A DNA stretch of 64,000 bases from Eikenella longinqua (GCF_001648355.1 NZ_LXSL01000013.1:112325-176324), one strand, 5' to 3'. Positions 54,888-63,972 are shown, counted from the stretch's first letter. The notes: a model not told the origin generated them from the sequence alone. Made by a program: numbers and translations.

Positions 54888-55463
54888 ATGCACAAGCAGC
54901 CAAGCAGCCAGCAGGAACAAGAACAAGAATGGGTGAGCAAAACCCGCCGCAAGCAGGAAATGCACGATTTGCAGGATTTGGGCATGCAGCTCGCCCGCCT
55001 TTCTGCCGACACACTGAAGAAAATCGAATTGCCCGAAGAATTGCGCGAAGCCATTGCCATGTATAGGAAAATCCACAGCAACGGCGCGCTCAAGCGGCAA
55101 ACCCAATACATCGGCCGCCTCATGCGCGACCTCGATCCCGCCCCCATCCGCGAGTTTCTCGACAAACTGCAAGGCAGCCACGCCGCCTACAACGCCTTTT
55201 TGCAGCGCGTGGAGCAGATGCGCGAAACCCTGCTGGAACACGACGACGCGCTCACCGATTTCCTGCGCGATTACCCCGCCGCCGAAGCCGGCCAACTGCG
55301 CACCCTCATCCGCAACACGCGCAAAGAACGCGAGCAGGCCAAGCCGCCCAAACACTTCCGCGCGCTCTACCGCTACCTGAAAGAAATAATGGAAGCGGAT
55401 CATCCCACCGCAGAAATGCCCGCAGCAGAAGGGGAAGAAGAGCAGGGCGGAGCCTTGGAATAA
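54888..55463 (+). CDS. darP: Ribosome-associated protein DarP (YjgA/DUF615)
   Basis: A 191-residue helical protein of the YjgA/DarP family, which associates with the 50S subunit during late assembly. Recognisable segments are EWVSKTRRKQEMHDLQDLG and then KRQTQYIGRLMRDLD. They are followed by a REFLD region and a conserved RNTRKEREQAKPPKHFRALYRYL tail. ATG 54876 is an alternative, four codons earlier, in the same frame. A DUS-like word, CGCTACCTGAAA, is within the tail (55372), encoding YLKE. Confidence 0.88.
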   Translation: MHKQPSSQQEQEQEWVSKTRRKQEMHDLQDLGMQLARLSADTLKKIELPEELREAIAMYRKIHSNGALKRQTQYIGRLMRDLDPAPIREFLDKLQGSHAAYNAFLQRVEQMRETLLEHDDALTDFLRDYPAAEAGQLRTLIRNTRKEREQAKPPKHFRALYRYLKEIMEADHPTAEMPAAEGEEEQGGALE

Positions 55464-55489
55464 AGCGTTTGGCATCCACCAACAAAATA

Positions 55490-55533
55490 AAGGCTACCTG
55501 AAAACTGCAAACCGGTTTTCAGGTAGCCTTTTT
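55490..55533 (+). terminator. DUS-pair hairpin after darP
   Basis: AAAGGCTACCTGAAAACTG and CGGTTTTCAGGTAGCCTTT pair, ending in TTTTT, 27 bases after the stop. Confidence 0.6.
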
Positions 55534-55688
55534 ACGTTTTCACCACAGGCAGTTTGCCAACCACGCCCTAATGCCATAATGGCTACCTGAAAGCGTCGCT
55601 CCAACAAAGTTGGAACGCACACGGCGCAAACGAGGCAGCCTTTCCAAAACCGAAATTTTTCAGCTAGCCCCTCGCGCAGGGCGCCGCT

Positions 55689-55787
55689 GATAGCTGAAAT
55701 GATGATTTCCGCATACCAGGCGGCAAGCCGCAGGCAGTAGGGCAAGGCAAGCCAACGCAGCAGGAAGTGAAGTATTTTGGCGATAAC
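55689..55787. mobile_element. Degenerate Correia-like MITE, copy 4
   Basis: Arms ATAGCTGAAATGATGATTTC and the complementary end GTGAAGTATTTTGGCGAT still pair imperfectly. The core keeps GCATACCAGGCGGCAAGCCG and GGCAAGGCAAGCCAACGC, which are recognisable versions of the other copies. It is ~99 bp. It lies upstream of the ampG -10 box. Confidence 0.6.
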
Positions 55788-55809
55788 CTTGCCGCCGAAG
55801 CAAACGCGC

Positions 55810-55815
55810 TATAAT
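55810..55815 (+). promoter_or_regulatory. Putative -10 of ampG
   Basis: TATAAT followed by GCCGCG, 41 bases upstream of the ampG ATG. It lies just after the degenerate MITE. Confidence 0.45.
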
Positions 55816-55855
55816 GCCGCGTTTTCCCCGTTTCACCCCGCAGCGGAGCCGCACC

Positions 55856-57427
55856 ATGACTTCATCCCGCCCACGCCCGGCCGATTCCCCTTCTCCCGCC
55901 AGCAGCCCAGCGCCCAAACGGCGCGCCTGGGCTGGCTATGCCGACCGCCGCGCCGCGGCCATGCTGCTGCTCGGTTTCGCGGCGGGGATTCCGATTTTGC
56001 TGATTTTCTCCAGCCTTTCGCTGTGGCTCACCGAAGCGGGAGTGGACCGCGCCACGGTAACCATGTTCAGCTGGGCGGCGCTGGGCTATTCCTTCAAATT
56101 CATCTGGGCGCCGCTGGTGGATGCGCTGCCGCTGCCGTGGCTCACGCGCCGTTTGGGGCAGCGGCGCGGCTGGCTGCTGCTCGCGCAGGGGCTGATTATT
56201 GCGGCGATTTTGGCGATGGCCGCGCTCGATCCGGCGCAGGCGGCGGCCCTGCCTTGGATGGCGGCCTCGGCGGTGCTGCTCGGTTTTTCTTCGGCCACGC
56301 AAGACGTGGTGATCGATGCCTACCGCATTGAAATCGCGCCGGGCGATGCGGGTATGCAGTCGGTGATGTCGGCCACTTATACGGCGGGCTACCGCGTGGG
56401 CATGATTGCGGCGGGCGCGGGCGCGCTGTGGCTGGCCAGCGGCTTCGGCTCGGAAAAGGGGCATTATCTGTATGCGGCATGGCGCAACACTTATTGGCTG
56501 ATGGCGGCCACCATGGGCGCGGGCGTGCTGACCACGCTGTGGGTGCGCGAGCCGGCGGTGCGGCGCGAGCGTCCGGCGGGCGCGTCGCTGGGCGACAATG
56601 CGCGGCTGGTGGGCTTGTTTGCCTGCGCGGTGCTGGCTTTTGTGCTGGTGTTCCGGCTGGCGGGCGGGTGGCTACCTGAAAATTCGGGGCCGCTGGCTTC
56701 GCTGCTGCTGGAGGGCTTGCGGCTCTTGGCGGCGCTGCTGGCAGCGGGCGCGGTGGCGCGGCTGCTGGTGGCCGCCGGGCTGGTGCGCGGCGAGGCGGTG
56801 CGGCAAACTTGGGTGTCGCCGCTGGCGGATTTTTTCCGGCGCTACGGGCGGCATGCGGCGCTGCTGCTGGCTTTGATTGGGATGTATCGGATTTCGGATA
56901 TTGTGGCGGGGGTGATTGCCAATGTGTTTTATGCCGATATGGGCTTCAGCAAGGAGGAGATTGCGGGCGCGGTGAAAACGTTTGGCGTGCTGATGTCGAT
57001 TGCGGGCGGCTTTTTTGGCGGCGTGCTGGCGCAGCGGTTTGCCGTGATGCGCATGATGATGCTGGGCGCGGTGCTGGCTTCGGCCACCAATCTGCTGTTT
57101 ATCCTGCTGTTTTGGCAGGGGCACAATCTGCCTTTCCTTTATCTGGCGGTGGCGTTCGATAATTTGGCGGGCGGGCTGGCCAGCGCGGTGTTTGTGGCCT
57201 TCCTCTCGTCGCTCACCAGCATCCGGTTTACCGCCGTGCAATACGCGCTGTTCAGCTCGCTGATGACGCTGCTGCCCAAAACGCTGGGCGGCTATTCGGG
57301 TAGCATCGTGAACCAGATTGGCTACGACGGTTTCTTTCTCTTCACCGCGCTGTTGGGCGTGCCGGTGCTCGGGCTGGTGTGGCTGGTGCGGCGCAAGTTG
57401 CCTATGCAGGGCGGGGGCGAGCTTTAG
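55856..57427 (+). CDS. ampG: Muropeptide permease AmpG
   Basis: An MFS importer that brings anhydro-muropeptides back into the cytoplasm for cell-wall recycling. It has 523 residues with about 13 hydrophobic segments. AmpG marks are the N-terminal LLLGFAAGIPILLIFSSLSL, TQDVVIDAYRIE and the later FKF/KFIWAPLVDALPLP loop. The start is ATG 55856, not the ATG at 55814, which overlaps the -10 box. A DUS is in frame (56670) as WLPENSG. No AmpC or AmpD gene is adjacent. Confidence 0.9.
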   Translation: MTSSRPRPADSPSPASSPAPKRRAWAGYADRRAAAMLLLGFAAGIPILLIFSSLSLWLTEAGVDRATVTMFSWAALGYSFKFIWAPLVDALPLPWLTRRLGQRRGWLLLAQGLIIAAILAMAALDPAQAAALPWMAASAVLLGFSSATQDVVIDAYRIEIAPGDAGMQSVMSATYTAGYRVGMIAAGAGALWLASGFGSEKGHYLYAAWRNTYWLMAATMGAGVLTTLWVREPAVRRERPAGASLGDNARLVGLFACAVLAFVLVFRLAGGWLPENSGPLASLLLEGLRLLAALLAAGAVARLLVAAGLVRGEAVRQTWVSPLADFFRRYGRHAALLLALIGMYRISDIVAGVIANVFYADMGFSKEEIAGAVKTFGVLMSIAGGFFGGVLAQRFAVMRMMMLGAVLASATNLLFILLFWQGHNLPFLYLAVAFDNLAGGLASAVFVAFLSSLTSIRFTAVQYALFSSLMTLLPKTLGGYSGSIVNQIGYDGFFLFTALLGVPVLGLVWLVRRKLPMQGGGEL

Positions 57428-57450
57428 CGGCGCAGAAACCGCTTCGCTTT

Positions 57451-57576
57451 TTTAGCTTCGCAGAAACTCAGCCATCGTTTTAACGAAACTCATTGTGCTT
57501 GTTTTAGCTTCGCAGAAACTCGCTGCGCTCGTTTTCAGGTAGCCTTCCTCCTGCAGGAAAAGGCTACCTGAAAAAC
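57451..57576 (+). repeat. DUS-associated repeats and hairpin after ampG
   Basis: Two AGCTTCGCAGAAACTC units (57454 and 57507) are followed by a DUS hairpin (57532-57573) with an inner TTCCT/AGGAA extension. It probably terminates ampG. Confidence 0.6.
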
Positions 57577-57693
57577 CATCCCGCCAAAATATCCAATGAA
57601 AATAGCCTGCTGCCTCCGCACTAAACACAGCGCCCGCCATTTGGTGTAGACTGCGCGCCACTCAGCTATTTTTCCCTAGGAGAACATCGCATC

Positions 57694-58455
57694 ATGTTGA
57701 AAAACATCCTCACCGCCGCCGTATTGTCCGCCCTGCTCGGCGCCTGCGCCGCCACCGGCAGCGGCGACGCCATCCCCGCCCAGGCCGACCAGCTCGCCGC
57801 GCGCACCAACCAAGCCGCCGCAGCCGTGCGCCAGCGTGAAGCCCAAGAAAACATCATCGCCTACTACGACGCCGACGGCGACCCCGCCGAACGCGCCATG
57901 CCCGGCGGCTACTACCGCATCCTGCTCGGCCGCACCGCCGAAGGCCGCGCTGTGGTGCAGGATTTCTACCAAGACAGCCGCACCAAGCAAATCAGCCCCG
58001 TGATCATCGGTAAAGACAGCGAGTTGAAAAACTTCAACTCCGAAGTGATCGAAGGCCTGGTGGTGTGGTACACCCCCGAAGGCCGGCTCACCAACTTCTC
58101 CGAAATTCACAACGGCAAACAGCTGCGCGCCGGCATGTATAACGAAAACGGCCGCCTCGCCCTCAGCATCGTGGGCGAGCCCGACGAAAAAGAAGGCGTT
58201 TTCGAGCTGAAAGGCTTCTACGACGACGGCAAGCTCCTGTTTGCCATGCGCGACGACAAAACCGAAAACGGCCTCGTCCGCACCTACTACTACCCCAACG
58301 GCAACAAGCTGATGCAAACCACTGGCAAAGACAGCAACGCCAAAACCGAATTCTGGAAAGAAGACGGCAGCAGCGCCACCGCCGCCGACGTGCAAACCCC
58401 GCTGCGCGACAACCTCCAGCGCGTAAACTACCTGATGAGCAAACACCTGCGCTAA
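57694..58455 (+). CDS. Lipoprotein, paralogue 1
   Basis: A 253-residue predicted outer-membrane-type lipoprotein: signal peptide with lipobox LLGAC (Cys18). It is paralogous to the next gene. Both share MPGGYYR or PGGYYRE, then LG-x4-GR-x-VVQDFYQDS, a VVW strand, and repeated short strands resembling MORN-like or toxin-antitoxin wedge repeats (Y-x-N-G-R-L and F-Y-D-D-G-K). No enzymatic motif is seen. Function unknown; perhaps an envelope stress or host-interaction protein. The start is ATG 57694 after AGGAG. Confidence 0.75.
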   Translation: MLKNILTAAVLSALLGACAATGSGDAIPAQADQLAARTNQAAAAVRQREAQENIIAYYDADGDPAERAMPGGYYRILLGRTAEGRAVVQDFYQDSRTKQISPVIIGKDSELKNFNSEVIEGLVVWYTPEGRLTNFSEIHNGKQLRAGMYNENGRLALSIVGEPDEKEGVFELKGFYDDGKLLFAMRDDKTENGLVRTYYYPNGNKLMQTTGKDSNAKTEFWKEDGSSATAADVQTPLRDNLQRVNYLMSKHLR

Positions 58456-58465
58456 AGCCGCCGGC

Positions 58466-58533
58466 GCGGCATAAGAAAAGGCTACCTGAAAATTCGTTCC
58501 GTAGAATTTTCAGGTAGCCTTTTCTTATGCCGC
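58466..58533 (+). terminator. 30-bp perfect stem-loop with embedded DUS pair
   Basis: The arms 58466-58495 and 58504-58533 are exact complements over 30 bases around an 8-nt loop (GTTCCGTA). The inner part is the DUS pair; the outer part is GCGGCATAAGAAAA and its complement, extending symmetry beyond the uptake word. It follows lipoprotein 1. Confidence 0.75.
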
Positions 58534-58656
58534 CCGGCAAAGGGTGGATTAGACAAATCGGCCAAGGTTTCCGCTATGGATTTTTAAGGGTTAAGGCTTT
58601 AGAATGCGGCAGTCTGCCGTATACGCAAACATTCATCCATTCCTACGGGGAAATCC

Positions 58657-59532
58657 ATGAACAAACTCTTTTCCATCGTGGCCGCCGCCCTGCTGCTGGC
58701 CGCCTGCAATCCCAGTCAAAACAACAGCCAAAACAGCGAAGCTTCCGCTCCGCCCGCCGCTTCCGGCACCGCCCAGGCCGACAGCCAGCAGCCGCCGGCT
58801 TTAGCCCTGCCGCTTGAAGCGCAAGCGCTGGAAGCCGCTGCCGCCAAAGCCGTGGAAGGCTACCAGCCTGCCGCCGAAAAACAGCTTATCTATTTCGACC
58901 GTGATTCCAAACCCGCCGACAAACCCAGCCCCGGCGGCTACTACCGCGAAATCCTGGGCACCATGCCCGACGGCCGCCTAGTGGTGCAGGATTTCTACCA
59001 AGACAGCGGCAAACCGCAGATTCTGCCCGCCCTCCTGGTGAAAGACGGCGATCCGAAAGACTTCTCCACCGATATAAACGACAGCTTGGTGGTGTGGAAA
59101 GATGAAGACGGCTCGATTTCCTCCGCCGGCGAGTTTGCCCAAGGCAAGCTGAACGGCTGGCTCGGCGTGTACCGCAACGGCCGCCTTGCCATGCAGGGGC
59201 GCGACACCGAGCCCGGGCTGGAAAACGAAGTATTGTTCCTCTATGCCGACGGCAAACCGATGATGTGGGTACACCCCGCCGCCGACAAACAGCACGTGAT
59301 CATGAACGCCTACTACCCGGGCGGCGGCATCATGGTCAATTCCATCGGCAATGCCAACGGCGAAGGCCAGCCTGTTATTTCCGCTTGGGACAAACAGGGC
59401 AAACCCGCGCCCGTGGCCGCCATCAAAGAAGATTGGGAAACCATCCAGTCTTCCTTGGCCGAGCTGCAAGAGCATATGGCGCAGCACGACACAGTGATGG
59501 GCAGCGGGCAATCCGCTTCCGCGCCGAAGTAA
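58657..59532 (+). CDS. Lipoprotein, paralogue 2
   Basis: A 291-residue lipoprotein, lipobox ALLLAAC (Cys17), followed by a low-complexity Ser/Ala/Gln linker (~20-55). The following domain aligns with the previous gene: SPGGYYREILG, RLVVQDFYQDSGKPQ, SLVVWKDEDG, then repeats with L-x-x-Y-R-N-G-R-L. The last 30 residues are a helical Ala/Gln tail. The pair is probably a tandem duplication with divergence, exposed on the outer membrane or periplasm. Confidence 0.75.
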   Translation: MNKLFSIVAAALLLAACNPSQNNSQNSEASAPPAASGTAQADSQQPPALALPLEAQALEAAAAKAVEGYQPAAEKQLIYFDRDSKPADKPSPGGYYREILGTMPDGRLVVQDFYQDSGKPQILPALLVKDGDPKDFSTDINDSLVVWKDEDGSISSAGEFAQGKLNGWLGVYRNGRLAMQGRDTEPGLENEVLFLYADGKPMMWVHPAADKQHVIMNAYYPGGGIMVNSIGNANGEGQPVISAWDKQGKPAPVAAIKEDWETIQSSLAELQEHMAQHDTVMGSGQSASAPK

Positions 59533-59627
59533 GCAATGATTTTCAGCCGCTTAGCATGAAATAATGCCAAACCATGCCAAGCGGCTTATTTTCCCCACCT
59601 TGGTTTTCACACAAAAGGAGCTTCAAT

Positions 59628-61061
59628 ATGTCTCAGTTTGACGTAGTGGTAATCGGTGCAGGCCCCGGCGGATACATCGCCGCCATCCGCGCCGCCCAAC
59701 TGGGTTTCAAAACCGCCTGTATCGACGCGGGCGTGGACAAGGCCGGAGACGCCCCCGCTTTGGGCGGCACCTGCCTGAATGTGGGCTGCATTCCTTCCAA
59801 GGCGCTGTTGCAGTCTTCCGAGCATTTCCACGCCGCGCAGCACGATTTTGCCGAGCACGGCATCACCGTGGGCGACGTGAAGTTTGATGCAGCCAAGATG
59901 ATCGAGCGCAAAGACGCCATCGTCACCAAGCTCACCGGCGGCATCAAATTCCTGTTTCAAAAGAATAAGGTAACCAGTCTGTTTGGCACCGCCTCCTTCG
60001 TGGGCAAAAACGGCGATTTCTGGCAGCTGGAAGTGGACGACGCGGGCGAGAAAACCACCGTGGAAGGCAAGCACATCATCGTGGCCACCGGCTCCACCCC
60101 GCGCCCGCTGCCGCTGGTGGACATCGACAATGTCAACGTGCTGGACAACGAAGGTGCGCTGAACCTGACCGAAGTGCCGGCTAAGCTGGGCGTGATCGGC
60201 GCCGGCGTAATCGGCCTGGAAATGGGCTCCGTGTGGAACCGCGTGGGCTCGGAAGTGACCATTCTGGAAGCTTCGCCGGTGTTCCTGGCCGCTGCCGACC
60301 AGCAGATTGCCAAAGAAGCGTTTAAATATTTCACCCGCGAGCAGGGCTTGCACATCGAGCTGGGCGTGAAGCTGAACAAGATCACCAGCGGCGAGAGCAA
60401 GGTGAGCGTTGAATTTGTTAGCGCCAAGGGTGAGGCGAAAACCGCCGAGTTTGACAAGCTCATCGTGGCCATCGGACGCGTGCCGAACACGCACGGCCTG
60501 AATGCCGAAGCCGTGGGCCTGCAAAAAGACGACCGCGGCTTCATCGTGGTGGACGGCGAATGCCGCACCAACTTGCCCAACGTGTGGGCCATCGGCGACG
60601 TGGTGCGCGGCCCGATGCTGGCGCACAAAGCCAGCGACGAAGGCGTGGCCGTGGCCGAACGCATTGCCGGTCAGAAACCGCATTTGGATTTCAACACCAT
60701 CCCGTGGGTGATCTACACCGATCCGGAAATCGCCTGGGTGGGCAAAACCGAAGAGCAGCTCAAAGCCGAAGGCGTGGAATACAAAAAAGGCACCTCCGGC
60801 TTCGCCGCCAACGGCCGCGCCATGGGCTTGGGCAAGGCCAAAGGCACGGTGAAAATCCTAGCTGATGCCAAAACCGACCGCATCTTGGGCGTGCACATGA
60901 TTGGCCCGATGGTGAGCGAGCTGATCACCGAAGGCGTGGTGGGCATGGAATTCTCCGCCAGCAGCGAAGACATCGCCCGCATCGTGCACGCACACCCGAC
61001 CCTGTCGGAAGTGGTGCACGAAGCCGCCCTGGCTGTGGACAAACGCGCCCTGCACGGCTAA
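59628..61061 (+). CDS. lpdA: Dihydrolipoyl dehydrogenase (E3)
   Basis: The FAD/NAD disulfide reductase shared by pyruvate, 2-oxoglutarate and glycine cleavage complexes. It has 477 residues. The FAD motif is GAGPGGY at 10-16, the redox Cys pair Cys49/Cys54 is in GGTCLNVGCIPSK, NAD binding is VIGAGVIGLEMGSVW, and the active-site His-Glu lies in HAHPTLSE near residue 455. It has no N-terminal lipoyl domain, unlike some Neisseria E3 proteins. AAAGGAGC is upstream of ATG 59628. No E1 or E2 genes adjoin it. Confidence 0.95.
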   Translation: MSQFDVVVIGAGPGGYIAAIRAAQLGFKTACIDAGVDKAGDAPALGGTCLNVGCIPSKALLQSSEHFHAAQHDFAEHGITVGDVKFDAAKMIERKDAIVTKLTGGIKFLFQKNKVTSLFGTASFVGKNGDFWQLEVDDAGEKTTVEGKHIIVATGSTPRPLPLVDIDNVNVLDNEGALNLTEVPAKLGVIGAGVIGLEMGSVWNRVGSEVTILEASPVFLAAADQQIAKEAFKYFTREQGLHIELGVKLNKITSGESKVSVEFVSAKGEAKTAEFDKLIVAIGRVPNTHGLNAEAVGLQKDDRGFIVVDGECRTNLPNVWAIGDVVRGPMLAHKASDEGVAVAERIAGQKPHLDFNTIPWVIYTDPEIAWVGKTEEQLKAEGVEYKKGTSGFAANGRAMGLGKAKGTVKILADAKTDRILGVHMIGPMVSELITEGVVGMEFSASSEDIARIVHAHPTLSEVVHEAALAVDKRALHG

Positions 61062-61119
61062 TCCCGCCCGGCCTGCCCTGCCTGAAATAGCGTGCACGGC
61101 AGGCTCGGCCGAGTAAAGC

Positions 61120-61165
61120 AAAGGCTACCTGAAAAATGGTTGAACCGTTTTCAGGTAGCCTTTTT
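61120..61165 (+). terminator. DUS-pair hairpin after lpdA
   Basis: AAAGGCTACCTGAAAAATGG and CCGTTTTCAGGTAGCCTTT pair and end in TTTTTG, 59 bases after the stop. Confidence 0.6.
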
Positions 61166-61316
61166 GTGCGCACACCGTTTGTGCACGGAGAAAGCAGCCA
61201 TCCTAAAGGCTACCTGAAAACGCAGCACAGCGGAGTTTCTGCGAAGCTAAAAATTTCCCGCCCCGCAGAAAAGCGCCCGCAGTATGAAGACCCATTTTTC
61301 AGGTAGCCTAATCTGT

Positions 61317-61322
61317 TACAAT
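61317..61322 (+). promoter_or_regulatory. Putative -10 of prfB
   Basis: TACAAT followed by ACGCGCCC, 46 bases before the prfB ATG. A reverse DUS ends just upstream (61311). Confidence 0.4.
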
Positions 61323-61368
61323 ACGCGCCCTGCAATCCGCGCATTCGATTACACAAAAGACAAAAACC

Positions 61369-62472
61369 ATGGAAGCCGAACGCATCAACCTGCTCAACCA
61401 CACCCTTTCCGACCTCGAACAACGCAGCACCGAAATCCGCGTTTATCTCGACTACGACGGCAAAAAAGACCGCCTCGAAGAAGTGGTCGGCCTCTCCGAA
61501 GACCCTGAGCTTTGGAACGACCCCAAGCGCGCCCAAGAAATCGGCAAAGAGCGCAAAGTGCTCGAAGGCATCGTGCTCACGCTCGATAAGATTGCCGGCG
61601 GCATCGAAGACAACCGCCTGCTCATCGACATGGCGCTCGAAGAAAACGACGAAGGCGGTTTCGCCGCCATCGAAGCCGACGTGGCCGCGCTGGAAAAGCA
61701 AATGGCCGAGCTCGAATTCAAGCGCATGTTCAACCAGCCCGCCGACGTGAACAACTGCTTCATCGACATCACCGCCGGCGCCGGCGGCACCGAAGCCGAA
61801 GACTGGGCCGGCATGCTTTTGCGCATGTACGTGCGCTACGGCGAGCGCAAAGGCTTCAAAGTGGAAATCATGGAGCAAGACGACGGCGAAATCGCCGGCA
61901 TCAACCGCGCCACCATCCGCCTCGAAGGCGAATACGCCTACGGCCTCTTGCGCACCGAAACCGGCGTGCACCGCCTCGTGCGCCACTCCCCTTTCGATTC
62001 CAACAACAAGCGCCACACCTCCTTCGCCTCCGTATTCGCCTACCCCGAAGTGGACGACAGCTTCGAAGTGGAAATCAACCCCGCCGACGTGCGCACCGAC
62101 ACCTACCGCGCATCCGGCGCCGGCGGCCAGCACATCAACAAAACCGACTCCGCCGTGCGCATGACGCACATCCCCACCGGCATCGTCGTGCAATCGCAAA
62201 ACAGCCGCTCGCAGCACGACAACCGCCGCGTGTGCGAAGAAATGCTGCGCGCCAAACTGTTCGAGCTGGAAATGCGCAAACGCAACGAAGAAAAACAGGC
62301 GTTGGAAGAAGGCAAGGCCGACGTGGGCTGGGGCAGCCAAATCCGTTCCTACGTGCTCGATTCCTCCCGCATCAAAGACTTGCGCACCGGCCACGAAACC
62401 GGCAACACCAAAGCCGTGCTCGACGGCGATTTGGACGACTTCATCGAAGCCAGCCTGAAACAGGGCGTGTGA
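61369..62472 (+). CDS. prfB: Peptide chain release factor 2
   Basis: RF2 terminates translation at UGA and UAA. It has 367 residues in one uninterrupted frame. The codon-recognition tripeptide is S-P-F (207-209) and the catalytic GGQ is at 252-254. No in-frame UGA or slippery CUU exists near codon 25, so the autoregulatory +1 frameshift of E. coli prfB is absent. The N-terminus and domain 1 (MEAERINLLNHTLSDLEQRS) match Neisseria RF2. lysS does not follow it. Confidence 0.95.
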   Translation: MEAERINLLNHTLSDLEQRSTEIRVYLDYDGKKDRLEEVVGLSEDPELWNDPKRAQEIGKERKVLEGIVLTLDKIAGGIEDNRLLIDMALEENDEGGFAAIEADVAALEKQMAELEFKRMFNQPADVNNCFIDITAGAGGTEAEDWAGMLLRMYVRYGERKGFKVEIMEQDDGEIAGINRATIRLEGEYAYGLLRTETGVHRLVRHSPFDSNNKRHTSFASVFAYPEVDDSFEVEINPADVRTDTYRASGAGGQHINKTDSAVRMTHIPTGIVVQSQNSRSQHDNRRVCEEMLRAKLFELEMRKRNEEKQALEEGKADVGWGSQIRSYVLDSSRIKDLRTGHETGNTKAVLDGDLDDFIEASLKQGV

Positions 62473-62503
62473 TTACTGCCGCGTTTGGTATTGCGGGCAT
62501 ACA

Positions 62504-62567
62504 AGGGCTACCTGAAAGCGCAGCGCAGCAGAGTTTCTGCGAAGCTAAGATTTTCAGGTAGCCTTTA
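62504..62567 (+). repeat. DUS-associated repeat pair after prfB
   Basis: Forward DUS (62505), then CGCAGCGCAGCAGAGTTTC and GCGAAGCTAA, then reverse DUS (62551). It serves as terminator for prfB. Confidence 0.55.
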
Positions 62568-62687
62568 AGCATATCGGGCTGCCGCGGCACGGTTGGTACG
62601 ACTTGAAGCAAACAGTTTGTAATGACAGCTTCGGTTTGCTTGGGGGAGGAGCCGAGGTTTTCAGGTAGCCTTTTGTTGTGCCGCTGC

Positions 62688-63695
62688 TTAGCGCTGCTGT
62701 TTTAGCTGTTTGGCGGCTTCGATAGCGTAGTAGGTGAGGATGCCGTCGGTGCCGGCGCGTTTGAAGGCGAGCAGGCTTTCGAGGATGACTTTGCTGCCGT
62801 CGAGCCAGCCGTTTTGGATGGCGGCTTGCAGCATGGCGTATTCGCCGGATACTTGGTAGGCATAGGTGGGCACGCCGAATTGGTCTTTCACGCGGCGGAT
62901 GATGTCGAGATAGGGCAGGCCGGGCTTCACCATCACCATGTCGGCACCTTCCTGCAAATCGAGCACGATTTCCTGCAAGGCTTCGTTGCTGTTGGCGGGG
63001 TCGAGTTGGTAGGTGCGCTTGTCGGCCTTGCCTAAATTGGCGGCGCTGCCCACGGCGTCGCGGAACGGGCCGTAGAAGGCGGAGGCGTATTTGGCGGAGT
63101 AGGCCATCAGGCGGGTGTGGATGTGGCCGGCGTCTTCCAGGGCTTCGCGGATGGCCCCGATGCGGCCGTCCATCATGTCGGAGGGGGCGATCACCTGCGC
63201 GCCGGCTTCGGCGTGGCACAGGGCTTGTTTGATCAGTACTTCCACGGTTTCGTCGTTCAGCACATAGCCGTGTTCGTCAATCAGGCCGTCTTGGCCGTGG
63301 CTGGTGTAGGGGTCGAGCGCCACGTCGGTCATTACGCCCAGCTCGGGGAAGCGTTCGCGCAGGGCGCGCACGGTGCGCGGCACGATGCCTTCCGGGTTGT
63401 AGGCTTCGCTGGCGCTCAGGTCTTTGTGCGGCACGGCGGCAGGGAATAGGGCCAGCATGGGGATGCCGAGCTCGCAGGCTTGTTCGGCCTGGCGCAATAA
63501 GTTATCTAAAGTTTGCCGCTCGATGCCGGGCATGGAGGGAATGGGCTCGTTGTCCGAGCCTTGTTCCAACACGAATACGGGGTAAATCAAGTCGTCGGTG
63601 CTGAGGGCGTGCTCGCGCATCAGGCGGCGGGAAAAGTCGTCTTTACGCATGCGGCGCGGGCGGGAATAGGGAACTTGGCGGTGTGGGAAATTCAT
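62688..63695 (-). CDS. hemB: Delta-aminolevulinic acid dehydratase
   Basis: Condenses two aminolevulinates to porphobilinogen, the step after HemL. It has 335 residues. The Schiff-base lysines are Lys202 (YSAKYASAFYGP) and Lys257 (MVKPGLPYLD). At the metal site (DVALDPYTSHGQDG, 124-137) the Cys triad of zinc enzymes is replaced by Asp/Ala/Asp, marking a Mg-type, zinc-independent enzyme. The start has no clear Shine-Dalgarno. It is the last gene before an rRNA operon and is transcribed away from it. A single DUS (62660) follows the stop. Confidence 0.95.
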   Translation of the reverse strand: MNFPHRQVPYSRPRRMRKDDFSRRLMREHALSTDDLIYPVFVLEQGSDNEPIPSMPGIERQTLDNLLRQAEQACELGIPMLALFPAAVPHKDLSASEAYNPEGIVPRTVRALRERFPELGVMTDVALDPYTSHGQDGLIDEHGYVLNDETVEVLIKQALCHAEAGAQVIAPSDMMDGRIGAIREALEDAGHIHTRLMAYSAKYASAFYGPFRDAVGSAANLGKADKRTYQLDPANSNEALQEIVLDLQEGADMVMVKPGLPYLDIIRRVKDQFGVPTYAYQVSGEYAMLQAAIQNGWLDGSKVILESLLAFKRAGTDGILTYYAIEAAKQLKQQR

Positions 63696-63779
63696 GGTTT
63701 CGGCCTTGTGGAATGAAGTGGTGCGTATTTTACGCCGCTTGAGAGGGAAAGGGCAGCCGGCAGTATCGGGTAGGAAAGA

Positions 63780-63884
63780 GGAGAAATGTGAAATTAAATT
63801 CTCAATGATATGTAGGATTTGAGTGTTTTGGATAGAAATTTAGTTCTTGAGTATTTGACAGGTGGGGAGGGGATGGCGTATAGT
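63780..63884 (+). promoter_or_regulatory. rRNA operon promoter with upstream AT-rich element
   Basis: TTGACA (63855-63860), an 18-nt spacer, then TATAGT (63879-63884). The preceding ~75 bases are ~70% A+T, including TTAAATTCTCAATGATATG, and look like an UP element. The placement just before a boxA-like leader (63973) makes this the P1-type promoter of an rrn operon. Confidence 0.85.
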
Positions 63885-63972
63885 TCGCATCTTCGCTGCT
63901 TCCACGGCACCGTTTCGAAATTGGTTGGACTGATTGGTTTTGAGACGTGTCGTTTTTATTCGGGAGCGGAAT

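Noticed and set aside
61210..62394. Minus-strand ORF (394 codons) opposite prfB
   Set aside because: Antisense composition; the plus strand has SPF and GGQ motifs.
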